The notes: a model not told the origin generated them from the sequence alone. A stretch of DNA of 64,000 nucleotides from Paenibacillus sp. YN15 (GCF_003285005.1 NZ_QMFA01000004.1:62001-126000); one strand, 5' to 3'; counted from the stretch's first letter, positions 54,724 to 64,000 are shown. Numbers and translations are program-made.

Positions 54724-57516
54724 TTATGATCTGGAGAACTCGATCCAGTCGATGACCAAGCCCGGTTTGGTAAACTCCAGCTTCAATAGGTACAGCCCGG
54801 CGGCCAGCTCGATCTTGCCCAGTCTCCGCCTGATCCATTTGCCGTCCGTTCCGTTGGTTTGGACCGTGGCCATCTGCTGTCCGTTCAGCGTTACGTTGCA
54901 AGCGCTTTGGGCCAGGCTGTTGTCCGGCGACATCAGCTGCACGGTGATCCAGAAAGCGCCGCCCCGGCTGGATTTGATGCAAACGGAGCCATCCGCCAGC
55001 GGCCGGACCTGCCCGTCTTCCTCCAACTCCTGCGCTTGCCGGGAGTCAAGGGACTCGTCGGCCGCAAAAGCCGTTATCTCCGTCTCCATTACAAGCTGCC
55101 CGCGGGCAAATACAGGAGCCTTCAGCAGGTAACTGCAGATGTTCATGGCACTGCGCTGCAGCTCGCCGCGGGTCAGTTTCCCGTTCTCCAGGGATTCCAG
55201 CGTGTTATCGTCACTGGAGTTGATGGCCGCCCCGTAATTGTCGACGACCATATACAGATCGTTCTGGGCCCGGACCATGGCGCCTGTGTTGCTCCTGCCG
55301 CCGGCGCCTGCGTGAATCGGATCGTTCATTCTGGCCCACCAGTCGGTCATGACGATGCCCTCAAATCCCCATTCCCCGCGCAGCACTGTAGTATTCAGAT
55401 CATAATTGGAGGCCGACCAATAGCCATTGACCGGGTTATAGGCCGTCATAACGGATGACGCCCCCGCATCCTTCACCGCCATCTCGAAGCCCTTCAAATA
55501 AATCTCCCGCAGGGCCCGCTCCGACACAACCGCATTTACCGTCTGCCGGTACTTCTCCTGGCTGTTGCAGGCGAAGTGCTTCAGCGTGGCGTCCGAACCG
55601 CCCTGCTTGATGCCCCGGACGCAAGCAACCGCGAACCGCCCCGTAATCAGCGGGTCCTCGGAGAAATATTCAAAGTTCCGGCCGTTCAGCGGATTGCGGC
55701 GGATGTTAAGTCCAGGACCCAGCAGCGTATCGATCTGATTGCTCCGCAGCTCCTGTCCTTCCATCACATACAGCTCTTCCACCAGCTCCGGGTCCCAGGT
55801 GGAGGCAAGCAGCGTGCCGATTGGCACCTGGGTGGCCTTATGGCCGCTGTCCATCCGAATGCCCGAAGGACCGTCGGAGGTGCTGGCAACCGGGATGCCG
55901 TAATGGAGCAAACCATCCGTCACACCGCCGAAGGCGGAGGCGGTTCCCGGCGTAACCAGCGGGCTGCACATGCCTTCCCCGCGGACCAGGGCCGCCAGAT
56001 CGGAGTCGGACAGCTGGGCGATAAACGCCTCCAGGCTGACCCGCCCCTCATGCACATCACGCAATTTATAGCCCTGATCCCCCGTCTGCTCCAGACTGGC
56101 CGGCAGATTGCCGGCAATCCGGGCTTCCAGCGATATTTGACGCACCGGAGCCGGTTCATAGACCAGCTCATAGCTGCCATCCGGCCGCCGTTGGCCCGGC
56201 TTCATCCGGGTGAACGCTTCCACAGGCGCCAGCGCTTCCTCCAGCTGCCGGATCACTTGCAGCGTTTCCACCCGGTATCCTTCCTGACCTTCCACACTTA
56301 CATGAACCAGCTTCTTGACGCTGACGCCTGCGTACAGCCGGTATACGCCCTCTTCCAACACGTAAGCGGACTTATGACCGGTCACACCGCCATCGTCATA
56401 AGCAGCCATATCTTTTACGGAAAAGCTGATGGTCAGCCGCTCCGACTCTCCCGGTTGAAGCAAGCCCGTTTTCTTGAAAGCGGCCAATACCTTGGCGGGA
56501 CGACCCAGCTTGCCCTGGGGAGCTTCATAATAGAGCTGGACCGTTTCCTTGCCGGAATAAACCGCTCCCGCATTCGTTACCGTCACATCTACTTGGAGCA
56601 GGGTTTCCCCGCCGCCGACCACAATCTCGGCTTCGCTTGGCTCCAGCCTAAACTCGGTATAGGACAAGCCGCAGCCAAACTCATACAGCACCTTTTCCGG
56701 GCAGAATGTCTCAAAATAGCGGTAGCCCACATACACATCTTCCTGATAAATATTATTCCATTCATTGCCGTGATTGCGGGTGGACGGATAATCGTGAATA
56801 GAGTGCGCAATCGTGTCCGTCAGCTTGCCGCTGGGTGCAGCATCCCCAACCAGCACATCGGCGATGGCGTTGCCGCCTTCCATCCCGCCCTGCCAGGCAT
56901 AGATGACGCATGGAATCGGATGAACATAAGCCTCATCAGCCATCCAGCTCATATCGATAATATTGGACACATTCAGCACAACAATGGTCTGTTCAAATTC
57001 GGAGGCTACAAGCCGCAGCATGTCCTTCTCTTCTGCCGTCAGCTGATAGCTGCCCGGCTGATCCGCATTGTCCTGGTCTTCGCCTGCCGTCCGCCCGATC
57101 ACCACAATGGCTTTATCCGATTTCTGCCGGGCTTTCGCCACCAATTCCCCGGTCAAGGGCATTTCCTTCTGATGCCACGGTTCGGCCGCCCAGCCGCCCC
57201 CTCCGTTGTCAAACGGGTTTTGCTCCACCCATTTTTCGTACAAAGCGGCCAATTCTTCATTCAGCAGAATGTCCTTCTTCCCGCGCAGCCCGCCCAGCAG
57301 ATTGGTGGTATACGCCACATTCACGCTGCCGCCGGAGCCTGTGCCGCTGCGGTAATAATTGATCTGAATCCGCCCGAAAACGGAAATCCGGTCTCCTTTT
57401 AACAAGGGCAGGACTTGTCCCTCATTCTTTAACAGTACGGCTCCTTCCGCCGCAACCTTCCTGCTGAACTCGGCAAACCCAACCAACGGGATGCCAAACT
57501 GTGATGTGCTCAACAT
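54724..57516 (-). CDS. GH3 family beta-glucosidase with permuted domain order
   Basis: 930 residues, no signal peptide, so cytosolic. Residues about 15-290 resemble the usual C-terminal GH3 domain (EGAVLLKNEGQVLPLLKG, VVIGRTAGEDQDNADQPGSY). About 300-410 form a fibronectin-III-like domain (VDVTVTNAGAVYSGKETVQL). Only then comes the usual N-terminal barrel (about 500-790): TSDGPSGIRM, TLLGPGLNIRRNPLNGRNFE, TLKHFACNSQE and the nucleophile Asp in GIVMTDWWA. A C-terminal jelly-roll-like module (about 830-930) ends in LEFTKPGLVIDWIEFSR. It is the last gene downstream of the YesN/YesM pair and the ABC transporter, so it likely hydrolyses imported beta-glycosides. Confidence 0.9.
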   Translation of the reverse strand: MLSTSQFGIPLVGFAEFSRKVAAEGAVLLKNEGQVLPLLKGDRISVFGRIQINYYRSGTGSGGSVNVAYTTNLLGGLRGKKDILLNEELAALYEKWVEQNPFDNGGGGWAAEPWHQKEMPLTGELVAKARQKSDKAIVVIGRTAGEDQDNADQPGSYQLTAEEKDMLRLVASEFEQTIVVLNVSNIIDMSWMADEAYVHPIPCVIYAWQGGMEGGNAIADVLVGDAAPSGKLTDTIAHSIHDYPSTRNHGNEWNNIYQEDVYVGYRYFETFCPEKVLYEFGCGLSYTEFRLEPSEAEIVVGGGETLLQVDVTVTNAGAVYSGKETVQLYYEAPQGKLGRPAKVLAAFKKTGLLQPGESERLTISFSVKDMAAYDDGGVTGHKSAYVLEEGVYRLYAGVSVKKLVHVSVEGQEGYRVETLQVIRQLEEALAPVEAFTRMKPGQRRPDGSYELVYEPAPVRQISLEARIAGNLPASLEQTGDQGYKLRDVHEGRVSLEAFIAQLSDSDLAALVRGEGMCSPLVTPGTASAFGGVTDGLLHYGIPVASTSDGPSGIRMDSGHKATQVPIGTLLASTWDPELVEELYVMEGQELRSNQIDTLLGPGLNIRRNPLNGRNFEYFSEDPLITGRFAVACVRGIKQGGSDATLKHFACNSQEKYRQTVNAVVSERALREIYLKGFEMAVKDAGASSVMTAYNPVNGYWSASNYDLNTTVLRGEWGFEGIVMTDWWARMNDPIHAGAGGRSNTGAMVRAQNDLYMVVDNYGAAINSSDDNTLESLENGKLTRGELQRSAMNICSYLLKAPVFARGQLVMETEITAFAADESLDSRQAQELEEDGQVRPLADGSVCIKSSRGGAFWITVQLMSPDNSLAQSACNVTLNGQQMATVQTNGTDGKWIRRRLGKIELAAGLYLLKLEFTKPGLVIDWIEFSRS

Positions 57517-57575
57517 GTTCCCTCCTGTGTCTCACTATGTTTTTCATAATGGGCGCGCTCCGTGAAGCCTCCCAA

Positions 57576-59192
57576 TTATTTCTGCGAATTGTTTTGCGGA
57601 ACCGGCCTCAAATCGCTTGGCGCCACGCCGAAATATTTGCGGAATACCTTGGCGAAATAGCTCACGTCCTGATAGCCTACGGCATTGGCCGCGTCATAAA
57701 CCTTGGCCCCCGCCGTCAGCAATTCCTTGGCCAGCTCCATCCGTCTGGTCAGCACATAGTTGGAGAAGGACTCTCCCGTCTCTTTTTTGAACAGCCGGCT
57801 CAGATAGGACGGATTCACAAACAGCCGCTCCGAAAAAGAATGCAGACTTAAATCCTCGGCCAGATGCTTTTCCACCGATTCCAGAATCTTCTTGACCATT
57901 TGGTGGCTGCATTGACGCCGTTCGCTATCCATATAATACCACACTTCGCCGACAACCCGTTTGGCCCACTCCATGATTTGGTCCTTGGTGGTCAAGCTGT
58001 CCAACGAGCGAAAAATAGGGTAGTCTGCTTGCAGCACTTTTTTCATCGAAAACCCTCTTGATTGGATGAACCTAGTAAAAACCCCACTTAAATACAATAC
58101 ATATTCGTGGACCAGCTCGGCGGAGGCATGGCTGAAGGCATGCTGCAGATACTCCTCGATCAGTCCGTTGGCCTGATCCACCTCATCCGTCTGGATGGCA
58201 ATTTCCAGCTGTCGCTCAAAGTTTGGGTTGAATTCAAGAGTTCCCTCTTCCTTCTTGACCTCCAGATACGGGATGGCGATGGCATGGCCGTAAACCGTCC
58301 GCTCCTGAAGGGCCCGGCGGGCTTGACGGTAGGAGTGAACCACCTCGGAAGGACCGAATACCGTACCGAGACCGGCGGATGCGGTCAGCTTCAGGCATTC
58401 CTCCACCACCTGCAGCAGCCGGGACACCACCGTATTAGCCCGCTTGGTCAACTCGCTGTCCGGCTCCCCCTCCTGGGCAAAAAACAGCAGCACCGTCGAT
58501 CCATTGGCATCATTGAAGGCCTGGCAGACCGTGGGGTCCACAAATTCCTTGGCGATGCATTCCAGGGAAAATTGCAGCAGGGACGAATCCGCCGCCGTGA
58601 ACCTGGTTTCATCCTCGCCCAACGGATCGATCTCGCATACGCATACCAGAAACCGGGTATACCCGGTTATGCCCACATTCAGCTCCATCGCCTGCTTGCG
58701 CCACTCCCACTCCGCATACCGGTTCATAATCCAGTTGCGGAGGAAATCGTTCTGAAGCTGGGGAAGGCGGCTTTGCCACAGCCGTTTCAGCTCCTCCACA
58801 TTATGCTTTTCCATCAGCGACTGGCGGATTTGCCGGGCGGCTTCCGTCACAGCAGCTATAATTTCCTGGTCTCCCGCCGGCTTCAGCAAATATTTCATCA
58901 CGCCAAGCTCAATGGCCCGTTGGGCATAGTGGAAATCATTATGGCCGCTTAGAATCACAATTTTCATCTGGGGCTCCTGCTGAAGCACCGTCTCGGCCAA
59001 AGCCAGCCCGTTCATCTCCGGCATCTCAATGTCCAGGAGCAGAATATCCGGCTTGCGCTGCTCCATCATGGCCAGAGCTTCCTTGCCGTCAGCGGCAAGC
59101 CCCACCACTTCGATGCCATGGCTCTCCCAGGCAATGCCGTTGGCCAGGCCGTTGCGGATGCGAATCTCATCCTCCACGATCATCAGATTCAT
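57576..59192 (-). CDS. YesN-type response regulator with AraC DNA-binding domain
   Basis: 538 residues. The N-terminal receiver domain has MNLMIVEDEIRIRNGLANG, the phospho-acceptor Asp in ILLLDIEMPEMNGLAL and a KPAGDQE Lys. A central helical region follows (about 140-420). The C-terminal AraC-type double helix-turn-helix has LHSFSERLFVNPSYLSRLFK and AANAVGYQDVSYFAKVFRKY. ATG 59192 overlaps the kinase stop by 4 bp. It presumably activates the adjacent ABC transporter and GH3 genes when its kinase senses the sugar. Confidence 0.94.
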   Translation of the reverse strand: MNLMIVEDEIRIRNGLANGIAWESHGIEVVGLAADGKEALAMMEQRKPDILLLDIEMPEMNGLALAETVLQQEPQMKIVILSGHNDFHYAQRAIELGVMKYLLKPAGDQEIIAAVTEAARQIRQSLMEKHNVEELKRLWQSRLPQLQNDFLRNWIMNRYAEWEWRKQAMELNVGITGYTRFLVCVCEIDPLGEDETRFTAADSSLLQFSLECIAKEFVDPTVCQAFNDANGSTVLLFFAQEGEPDSELTKRANTVVSRLLQVVEECLKLTASAGLGTVFGPSEVVHSYRQARRALQERTVYGHAIAIPYLEVKKEEGTLEFNPNFERQLEIAIQTDEVDQANGLIEEYLQHAFSHASAELVHEYVLYLSGVFTRFIQSRGFSMKKVLQADYPIFRSLDSLTTKDQIMEWAKRVVGEVWYYMDSERRQCSHQMVKKILESVEKHLAEDLSLHSFSERLFVNPSYLSRLFKKETGESFSNYVLTRRMELAKELLTAGAKVYDAANAVGYQDVSYFAKVFRKYFGVAPSDLRPVPQNNSQK

Positions 59193-61030
59193 GAATTCTC
59201 CCCCTCCCATTGACTTCTGCAGCGCTGTACGGGCAAATCGACGGACACCGTGGTGCCTTCGCCTTCCCTGCTGTCAAAATAGAGCTCTGCGGAATCCCCA
59301 TAATAAATTTTGATTCTGGCCTTCACATTCAGCAAGCCGAAAAATTGCCCGGACCGTTCCGCCGATGAATAGGAATCATTCCCCGAGACCCGGTCCAACG
59401 CATTCCTAAGCTGGAGCAGCCGCGGGGCGGCAACGCCTTTGCCGTTGTCGGATACCCGCAGGATCAACCGGTCCCCTCTCATTTCGGCGCTGATGACCAG
59501 TTCTCCGCGGGCTGTTTTTTTCTCCAGCCCATGCAGGATGGCATTCTCCACCAGAGGCTGCAGAATCAGCTTCAGCACATACAGGTTCCGGCATTCCTCA
59601 GCAATCTTGTATTCCACCGTAAACTGTCCGTTGAACCGGATCTGCTGCACCCGGATATAGTACTGCAGATGGGTGGCCGTCTCCTCCACGGTGAAAGCCT
59701 CCTGTCCTTTGGAGAGACTGAGCCGGAAAAACCGGGACAGGTTCAACACCATCTCCCCGATGTCATCAGCATCGTATTGTTTGGCCGACCAGTAGATGGA
59801 GTCCAAGGTATTGTACAAAAAATGGGGATTGATCTGGGCCTGAAGAAATTTAAGCTCCGTCTTCGTCAAGCGCAGCTGCTGCTCGTAGATATCCTTAATC
59901 AGATGCCGCTGCTGCTCCACTGTCTGGTTGAACGCCTGGGTCAGATAGCCCAGTTCATCCTCCCGCTTGTTCTCCAGTTGGACATCCAGCTTGCCGATCC
60001 GCAGCTGCTTCATGCCGTGAACGAGAGCGGAAACCGGCGCCGCAATCCCGCTGTATATGACCCAGGAAATCCACAGCGCCACCAGAAAGCTGATGGCAAT
60101 GATGCAGTAGGTGAAGATTTGCAGCGGCTTCGATTTCTTATAAATCTCCTCCTCCGGCTGCATCATCAGGAGGGACCACCCGGAGCGGGGAGACACTACC
60201 CGCAGCATCAGCATCTTGCCGGAGGAATCCGGCGCTTCCCGGACCACATGATTCTCGTCCGGATCGTCCCACCGGGGCACCGGCTGATCCGCGCCTGCGT
60301 TGGAGGCTACCAGCCGGCCTGTATTGTCCAATAGATACATGCGCGACGAGCGGCTCGGAATCAGATGGTCCAGATAGAGCAGCAGCTTGTCCTTGCGAAG
60401 AGACATGAGCAGCACATTCGGGCTCGGGCTCTGGTTGCGGTTGTACAGGTCCATCAGCCGCACCAGGAGAATCTGGCTTTGGTCATAAATGGGATCAGGC
60501 GAGCCGCTTAGGTCCTGCAAATCCCGGTCGGGCAAATATAAGACAATCCCACCGTTGGCTTTTACCGCCTCCTGAAACCAAGCCTCCTCCCGGAAATTAT
60601 CCCGGTGCACCGCGCCCTTGCGGCCTGAAATCATCAGCCCGGATTTGCTGTGAAAGATCATCGTGTCCGTAAGGGACTGGTTGACAGCGGTAATATTGGT
60701 CAGTTGGTCCAGAATCCGGGCGAAGTCAATTACCGCAGAGGGGGCAAGCACGTCCTCCGTCTCGTTCAGCCGGGAGGTGAGATTGACATCCGTGGAGATC
60801 ATGGTGGATAAATCCCGGAAGCTGCCCAGAGTCAGATCCACATATTCCAAAGCCGAGCTCATGGCGCTCATGGTCCGCTCCCCCAGCTCCTGCTCCAGAA
60901 TAAGGCGCGAGCGGAAATTGGCGAATAAGCTAAATGCAATGAAGGGAATCAGGGTCAGGATAAAATAACACATCAATCTTACCTGAATCGAACGTTTGTA
61001 CTTTTCCCTGAACCCGGTCAGCCACCTCAT
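59189..61030 (-). CDS. YesM-type sensor histidine kinase
   Basis: 613 residues. Two transmembrane helices (about 18-38 and 290-312) enclose an extracellular sensor domain of about 250 residues with a dCache-like look. A HAMP segment follows (SGIAAPVSALVHGMKQL). The His_kinase motif INPHFLYNTLDSIYW carries the phospho-His. The HATPase domain has LQPLVENAILHGLEKK and VSDNGKGV. It senses an extracellular saccharide or binding protein and phosphorylates the YesN-type partner encoded downstream with a 4 bp overlap. Confidence 0.94.
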   Translation of the reverse strand: MRWLTGFREKYKRSIQVRLMCYFILTLIPFIAFSLFANFRSRLILEQELGERTMSAMSSALEYVDLTLGSFRDLSTMISTDVNLTSRLNETEDVLAPSAVIDFARILDQLTNITAVNQSLTDTMIFHSKSGLMISGRKGAVHRDNFREEAWFQEAVKANGGIVLYLPDRDLQDLSGSPDPIYDQSQILLVRLMDLYNRNQSPSPNVLLMSLRKDKLLLYLDHLIPSRSSRMYLLDNTGRLVASNAGADQPVPRWDDPDENHVVREAPDSSGKMLMLRVVSPRSGWSLLMMQPEEEIYKKSKPLQIFTYCIIAISFLVALWISWVIYSGIAAPVSALVHGMKQLRIGKLDVQLENKREDELGYLTQAFNQTVEQQRHLIKDIYEQQLRLTKTELKFLQAQINPHFLYNTLDSIYWSAKQYDADDIGEMVLNLSRFFRLSLSKGQEAFTVEETATHLQYYIRVQQIRFNGQFTVEYKIAEECRNLYVLKLILQPLVENAILHGLEKKTARGELVISAEMRGDRLILRVSDNGKGVAAPRLLQLRNALDRVSGNDSYSSAERSGQFFGLLNVKARIKIYYGDSAELYFDSREGEGTTVSVDLPVQRCRSQWEGENS

Positions 61031-61181
61031 GCCATTTCCCCCAATCTCGCTGATTGCACGGCTTCTCCTCCAATCGGGAAGCGGGCTTTCCGATTGGGAC
61101 TAAAAATGCGTCGAAATGGCGCTCGTGAGAGCGCCATTCCGGCAACCTGGCTACAATCATTTATTTCCTGGCTACAACCAT

Positions 61182-62732
61182 TTATTTATTGTTGGCGTAC
61201 CACTCATTGACTTCCTTGGTGATCTCGTCCCCGCCCTTTTTCTTCCACTCGCTCACATAGGTATCGTAAGCATCAATAGGCAGCTGACCCACCACGATTT
61301 TGACAAAATATTCTTCCTCCAGCTTGGCCAGCGCACTGTTGTTCTTGCCCATGGAAGGAGTGGGAGTTCCCGTGAATTTGCTCGGCATGGCGTTGGCATT
61401 GATCATATCCACAGTCGCATTCAAATTATACTCCAATCCAAGGGAGTCCAGCCGCTCCCGGTCAGCGGTATTCTTATACGGGCGGAAATATTCGCTCAAG
61501 GTCTGGCGGTAAATATGCTTGGTGTGCTCTTCATTATTGGTCACAATCTTGCCGTTCTCGTTCTTCCACACCTCATTCTCAAAGCCCAGCAGAAGCGTCT
61601 TGTATCCGTCTCCCATGATATAATCAATCATGCGGACTACAGCGTCCGGGTTCTTGCTTGTCACCGGCACCACATTATACGAGCTGACGAGCTGGTAGCC
61701 TACCGTTCCCTTCTTGCCGTCCTTGCCGGTCGGGAAGCCCAGCGCAATCCAGTTTGCCTTGGGATCGTTCTTCTTGCTGCTGGCAATGGAGCTTCTGGTC
61801 TCGTGCCATTGGCCTACGAAAAAGCCTACCTTGCCGCTGGCTATCTTCTCGTTCAAGGTCGCCGCCTTGTTAAGCGGCCATTCGGGATCGATCAAGCCCT
61901 CCTTATGCAGATCGGCCATAAAAGCCAACGCCGCCTTGGTCTCCGGGAGGGTGACCGTACTGACTAGCTTCCCGTTCTGCTCCATCCAAATCCCCTTCTG
62001 GACGCCGAATGCTCCGAAGATGGGCGCCGTTCTGCCCAGCTTCTCCAGCATGCTGAAGCCAAAGGTGTCGTTTTTGCCGTTTTTGTCCGGGTCCTGGGTG
62101 GCGAAGGCTTTCATAACCGCTTTGTATTCATCCAGGGTCTGGGGAGGCTGCAGCCCCAAATTATCCAGCCAATCCTTGCGGATATAGAAAATCTCGTCGC
62201 CGAAAACCGAGTTCATGCCGGGAATGGCATAGATTTTGCCGTTAAAGGTAACAGACTTCCAAGCCTCCTCCGGAATGTTCTTCAGAAGGTCCTGGCCATA
62301 CTTCTTCAATACATCGTCCAAGGGCTGAAGCGCTTTTTGGCGGACGTAGTTTTCCACCCAATCGGCGCTCCAGGTGGAGATCATGTCCGGCAGGTTGCCG
62401 GAGGACATAATGACATTCAAGGCATCCACATAACCGTCTGCCGGAGGATAGGTTACCTTGATATCCAGATTCGCGCCCTTGCGAATGTAGTCGAGATACG
62501 GATTATTGTTCTCATTCAGCCCATCTGGGAATTTCCGCCCCACATTATTCAGGACAATGGAAATGGATTTCTTCTCAAGCGCAGGCGCTGCGCTTGTCTG
62601 GGGAGCCGCGGAGCCGCCCGGCGAAGGAGAAGCCGATGAGTTTGAGCTGCCGCCACCGGAAGAGCATGCTGTGCTGGTGGCAAGCGCCAGCAGCAGGGAG
62701 GCCGATACAAATCCTTTTACTTTGTTATTCAT
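61182..62732 (-). CDS. Extracellular solute-binding lipoprotein of a carbohydrate ABC transporter
   Basis: 516 residues from ATG 62732; GAGAGGGG is about 9 bases upstream and directly abuts a MITE. The signal ends in a weak lipobox ATSTAC-SS followed by a Ser/Gly/Pro linker. The mature protein looks like LplA-type family 1 binding proteins (DVLKKYGQDLLKNIPEEAWK, FYIRKDWLDNLGLQPPQTLD, KVGFFVGQWHETRSSIASSK). It captures oligosaccharides for the two permeases encoded upstream. Which sugar is not readable. No ATPase gene is in the window; this class often shares a common MsmX-type ATPase. Confidence 0.92.
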   Translation of the reverse strand: MNNKVKGFVSASLLLALATSTACSSGGGSSNSSASPSPGGSAAPQTSAAPALEKKSISIVLNNVGRKFPDGLNENNNPYLDYIRKGANLDIKVTYPPADGYVDALNVIMSSGNLPDMISTWSADWVENYVRQKALQPLDDVLKKYGQDLLKNIPEEAWKSVTFNGKIYAIPGMNSVFGDEIFYIRKDWLDNLGLQPPQTLDEYKAVMKAFATQDPDKNGKNDTFGFSMLEKLGRTAPIFGAFGVQKGIWMEQNGKLVSTVTLPETKAALAFMADLHKEGLIDPEWPLNKAATLNEKIASGKVGFFVGQWHETRSSIASSKKNDPKANWIALGFPTGKDGKKGTVGYQLVSSYNVVPVTSKNPDAVVRMIDYIMGDGYKTLLLGFENEVWKNENGKIVTNNEEHTKHIYRQTLSEYFRPYKNTADRERLDSLGLEYNLNATVDMINANAMPSKFTGTPTPSMGKNNSALAKLEEEYFVKIVVGQLPIDAYDTYVSEWKKKGGDEITKEVNEWYANNK

Positions 62733-62753
62733 TTGCGAGTACCCCTCTCTTAG

Positions 62754-62912
62754 GGCGTGTCTGACAACCCGCTTGAGGGCAGCTTTCACCGCCTTTTCGC
62801 CCCATGCTTCGTTACTTCCGCTTGACGTACCCCCGGTACGCCTTCACGAAAGTGCCTTGCCTGGAACGAAAATTCTGCAAAATCTGCTCCCCTCGGAGTT
62901 ATCAGACACACC
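62754..62912. mobile_element. MITE between permease and binding protein genes
   Basis: 159 bp, non-coding. Terminal inverted repeats GGCGTGTCTGACAACCCG and GGTGTGTCTGATAACTCCG (reverse complement) flanked by TAG on both sides as a possible target duplication. An inner hairpin CGTACCCCCGGTACG lies in the middle. It lies 21 bp from the start codon of the binding protein, on its upstream side. Confidence 0.75.
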
Positions 62913-62947
62913 TAGCCAATTATATCGTCTGGGGATGAGAAAAGAAA

Positions 62948-63823
62948 TTACCCCTTGACTGAGCCGATCATGATGCCTTTGACAAAATGCTTCTGCAGGA
63001 ACGGATACAGGATCAGAATCGGAATGGTGCTGGCCATAAGCGCCGCCGCCTTCAGCGATTCCAGCGCCAGCAGGGAGTTGTCCAGGCTGCTGGGCCCGTT
63101 GGTATTCATGTTGGATTGGTTGAACATAATCAGCTCCCGCAGGTATACCTGCAGCGGATGCAGATGACGGTTGGTCACATACAGCACGGCATCGAAGAAC
63201 GCGTTCCAGTTTCCTACGGCGGACCACAGGCAGAGGGTAGCGATAGCCGGCATGGACAGGGGGATCATGATGCGGAACAGAATTCCCACATTGCTGGCCC
63301 CGTCAATCCGGGCCGATTCCTCCAGCTCCTGGGGAACACTCTGGAAGAAGTTCTTCAGGATAATCACACTGAAAGCGCCAATGGCATTGGGAATGATATA
63401 AGCCCAGAAGGTATCCAGGAGCCCGGTTGCCTTTACCACCAGATACTTGGGAATCATTCCTCCCTGGAACAACATAGTGAAAACAATCAAAAACAGGATG
63501 GCGGACCGTCCTTTGATATAAGACCTGGATAACGGGTATGCTAACAGACAAATGAGCAGGATGCTTACTCCCGTACCGGCCACTGTTCGCAGAACGCTGA
63601 TTTGGAAGGCTCTCCAAAAAGCATTTTCGTTCAATACTTCCCTATAAGCATCAAACGAGAACTCTACCGGCCACAGGGTAACCATGCCGGACACGATAGC
63701 ATGGTGACTGCTCAGAGATTGTGCCGCCACGTGGATGAACGGCAGCATGGCCGCAATGGCAAACAGCCCCAGAAAGATTGAATTGATGGAGGAGCCTATG
63801 CGTTCTCCCAAGGTTAATTTCAT
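62948..63823 (-). CDS. Carbohydrate ABC transporter permease (LplC/YtcP type)
   Basis: 291 residues, six helices. The EAA loop EESARIDGASNVGILFRIMI lies at about residues 178-197 and contacts the ATPase. The start MKLTLGERIGSSINSIFLGL and end FLQKHFVKGIMIGSVKG are typical for this family. The gene follows the partial permease by 12 bp and precedes the binding protein, which is separated by the MITE. Confidence 0.93.
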   Translation of the reverse strand: MKLTLGERIGSSINSIFLGLFAIAAMLPFIHVAAQSLSSHHAIVSGMVTLWPVEFSFDAYREVLNENAFWRAFQISVLRTVAGTGVSILLICLLAYPLSRSYIKGRSAILFLIVFTMLFQGGMIPKYLVVKATGLLDTFWAYIIPNAIGAFSVIILKNFFQSVPQELEESARIDGASNVGILFRIMIPLSMPAIATLCLWSAVGNWNAFFDAVLYVTNRHLHPLQVYLRELIMFNQSNMNTNGPSSLDNSLLALESLKAAALMASTIPILILYPFLQKHFVKGIMIGSVKG

Positions 63824-63835
63824 GTCGACTCCCCC

Positions 63836-64000
63836 TTACCAGATTCCTTCTTGTCCGATTTTCTTGACGGCTTTATTGGCGGAAACAACCAGGATCAAGC
63901 CAATTACGGACTCGAAGAGTCCTACTGCCGTTGTAAAGCTGAACTCGGCCTGGGTAATGCCCATCCGGTATACATAAGTCTGAATAACGTCCGCTACATC
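63836..64000 (-). CDS. Carbohydrate ABC transporter permease, C-terminal end only
   Basis: The 54 visible residues run from the window edge to TAA 63838-63836: DVIQTYVYRMGITQAEFSFT, then TAVGLFESVIGLILVVSANK and AVKKIGQEGIW. This is the characteristic last part of LplB/UgpA-type permeases, with the final helix and the IGQEGIW end. First permease of the pair; its start lies outside the window. Confidence 0.9.
   Translation of the reverse strand, partial: DVADVIQTYVYRMGITQAEFSFTTAVGLFESVIGLILVVSANKAVKKIGQEGIW

Noticed and set aside
55576-57402. Open frame of 608 codons opposite the GH3 gene
   Set aside because: Antisense shadow; GH3 motifs on the minus strand are clear.

Overview
This 64 kb window looks like a chromosomal piece of a spore-forming, Gram-positive Paenibacillaceae member, most likely Paenibacillus or a close relative. 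This is inferred from several things: strong AGGAGG-type ribosome binding sites with GTG/TTG starts, a tricistronic GerA-type germination receptor, the YlbJ sporulation protein, the Bacillales gene orders fapR-plsX-fabH-fabD-fabG-acpP-fabF-rnc-smc-ftsY and rsmD-coaD-ylbJ-ylbL-ylbM-ylbN-rpmF, and YesM/YesN-type two-component regulation of a carbohydrate ABC transporter. Most genes are GC-rich. An AT-rich island at about 3.1-6.6 kb stands out.

Layout. (1) 1-3.1 kb: an edge-truncated double-domain glycosyltransferase diverges from two SAM methyltransferase genes, the second frameshifted. (2) 3.1-6.6 kb: AT-rich island with two secreted proteins, one apparently interrupted by an in-frame stop. 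(3) 6.7-14.8 kb: hexuronate operon: LacI regulator, tagaturonate epimerase-like UxaE, LarA-superfamily protein, gluconokinase, SDR oxidoreductase and 6-phosphogluconate dehydrogenase. Together these suggest a route from hexuronates through mannonate and gluconate to ribulose 5-phosphate. (4) 14.8-16.6 kb: two poorly characterised proteins. (5) 17-30.4 kb: ftsY, smc, rnc, the fatty acid/phospholipid operon under FapR, rpmF and a YceD-family gene. (6) 30.5-35.5 kb: tmcAL, sepM-like protease, ylbJ, coaD, rsmD. (7) 36-45.5 kb: HPr-like protein lacking the active-site His, hisC, a divergent MocR regulator with Arg at the PLP-lysine position, PilZ protein, ddl, a membrane-anchored MurF-like ligase, a TIR-bounded element, an alpha/beta hydrolase and small proteins. 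(8) 46-50.5 kb: hypothetical protein and gerB-gerA-gerC. (9) 50.7-54.4 kb: double-domain class II aldolase, FucO-like dehydrogenase, DUF421 protein. (10) 54.7-64 kb: GH3 beta-glucosidase with permuted domain order, YesN/YesM pair, lipoprotein binding protein, a MITE and two permeases (one cut by the window edge).

The most unusual signal is not a gene. Seven intergenic arrays (near 8.2, 16.8, 29.3, 36.5, 43.4, 45.7 and 54.5 kb) have almost the same geometry: two direct units followed by two inverted units, with anchors spaced 50-46-50 bp in five arrays, 52-46-52 in one and 50-54-50 in one. Each array carries its own repeated word, which is complemented in its inverted half. Every array lies 3' of at least one gene, and none lies between divergent genes. 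I do not know a name for this family. All functional statements are from reading motifs and from memory of families; no database search was run.
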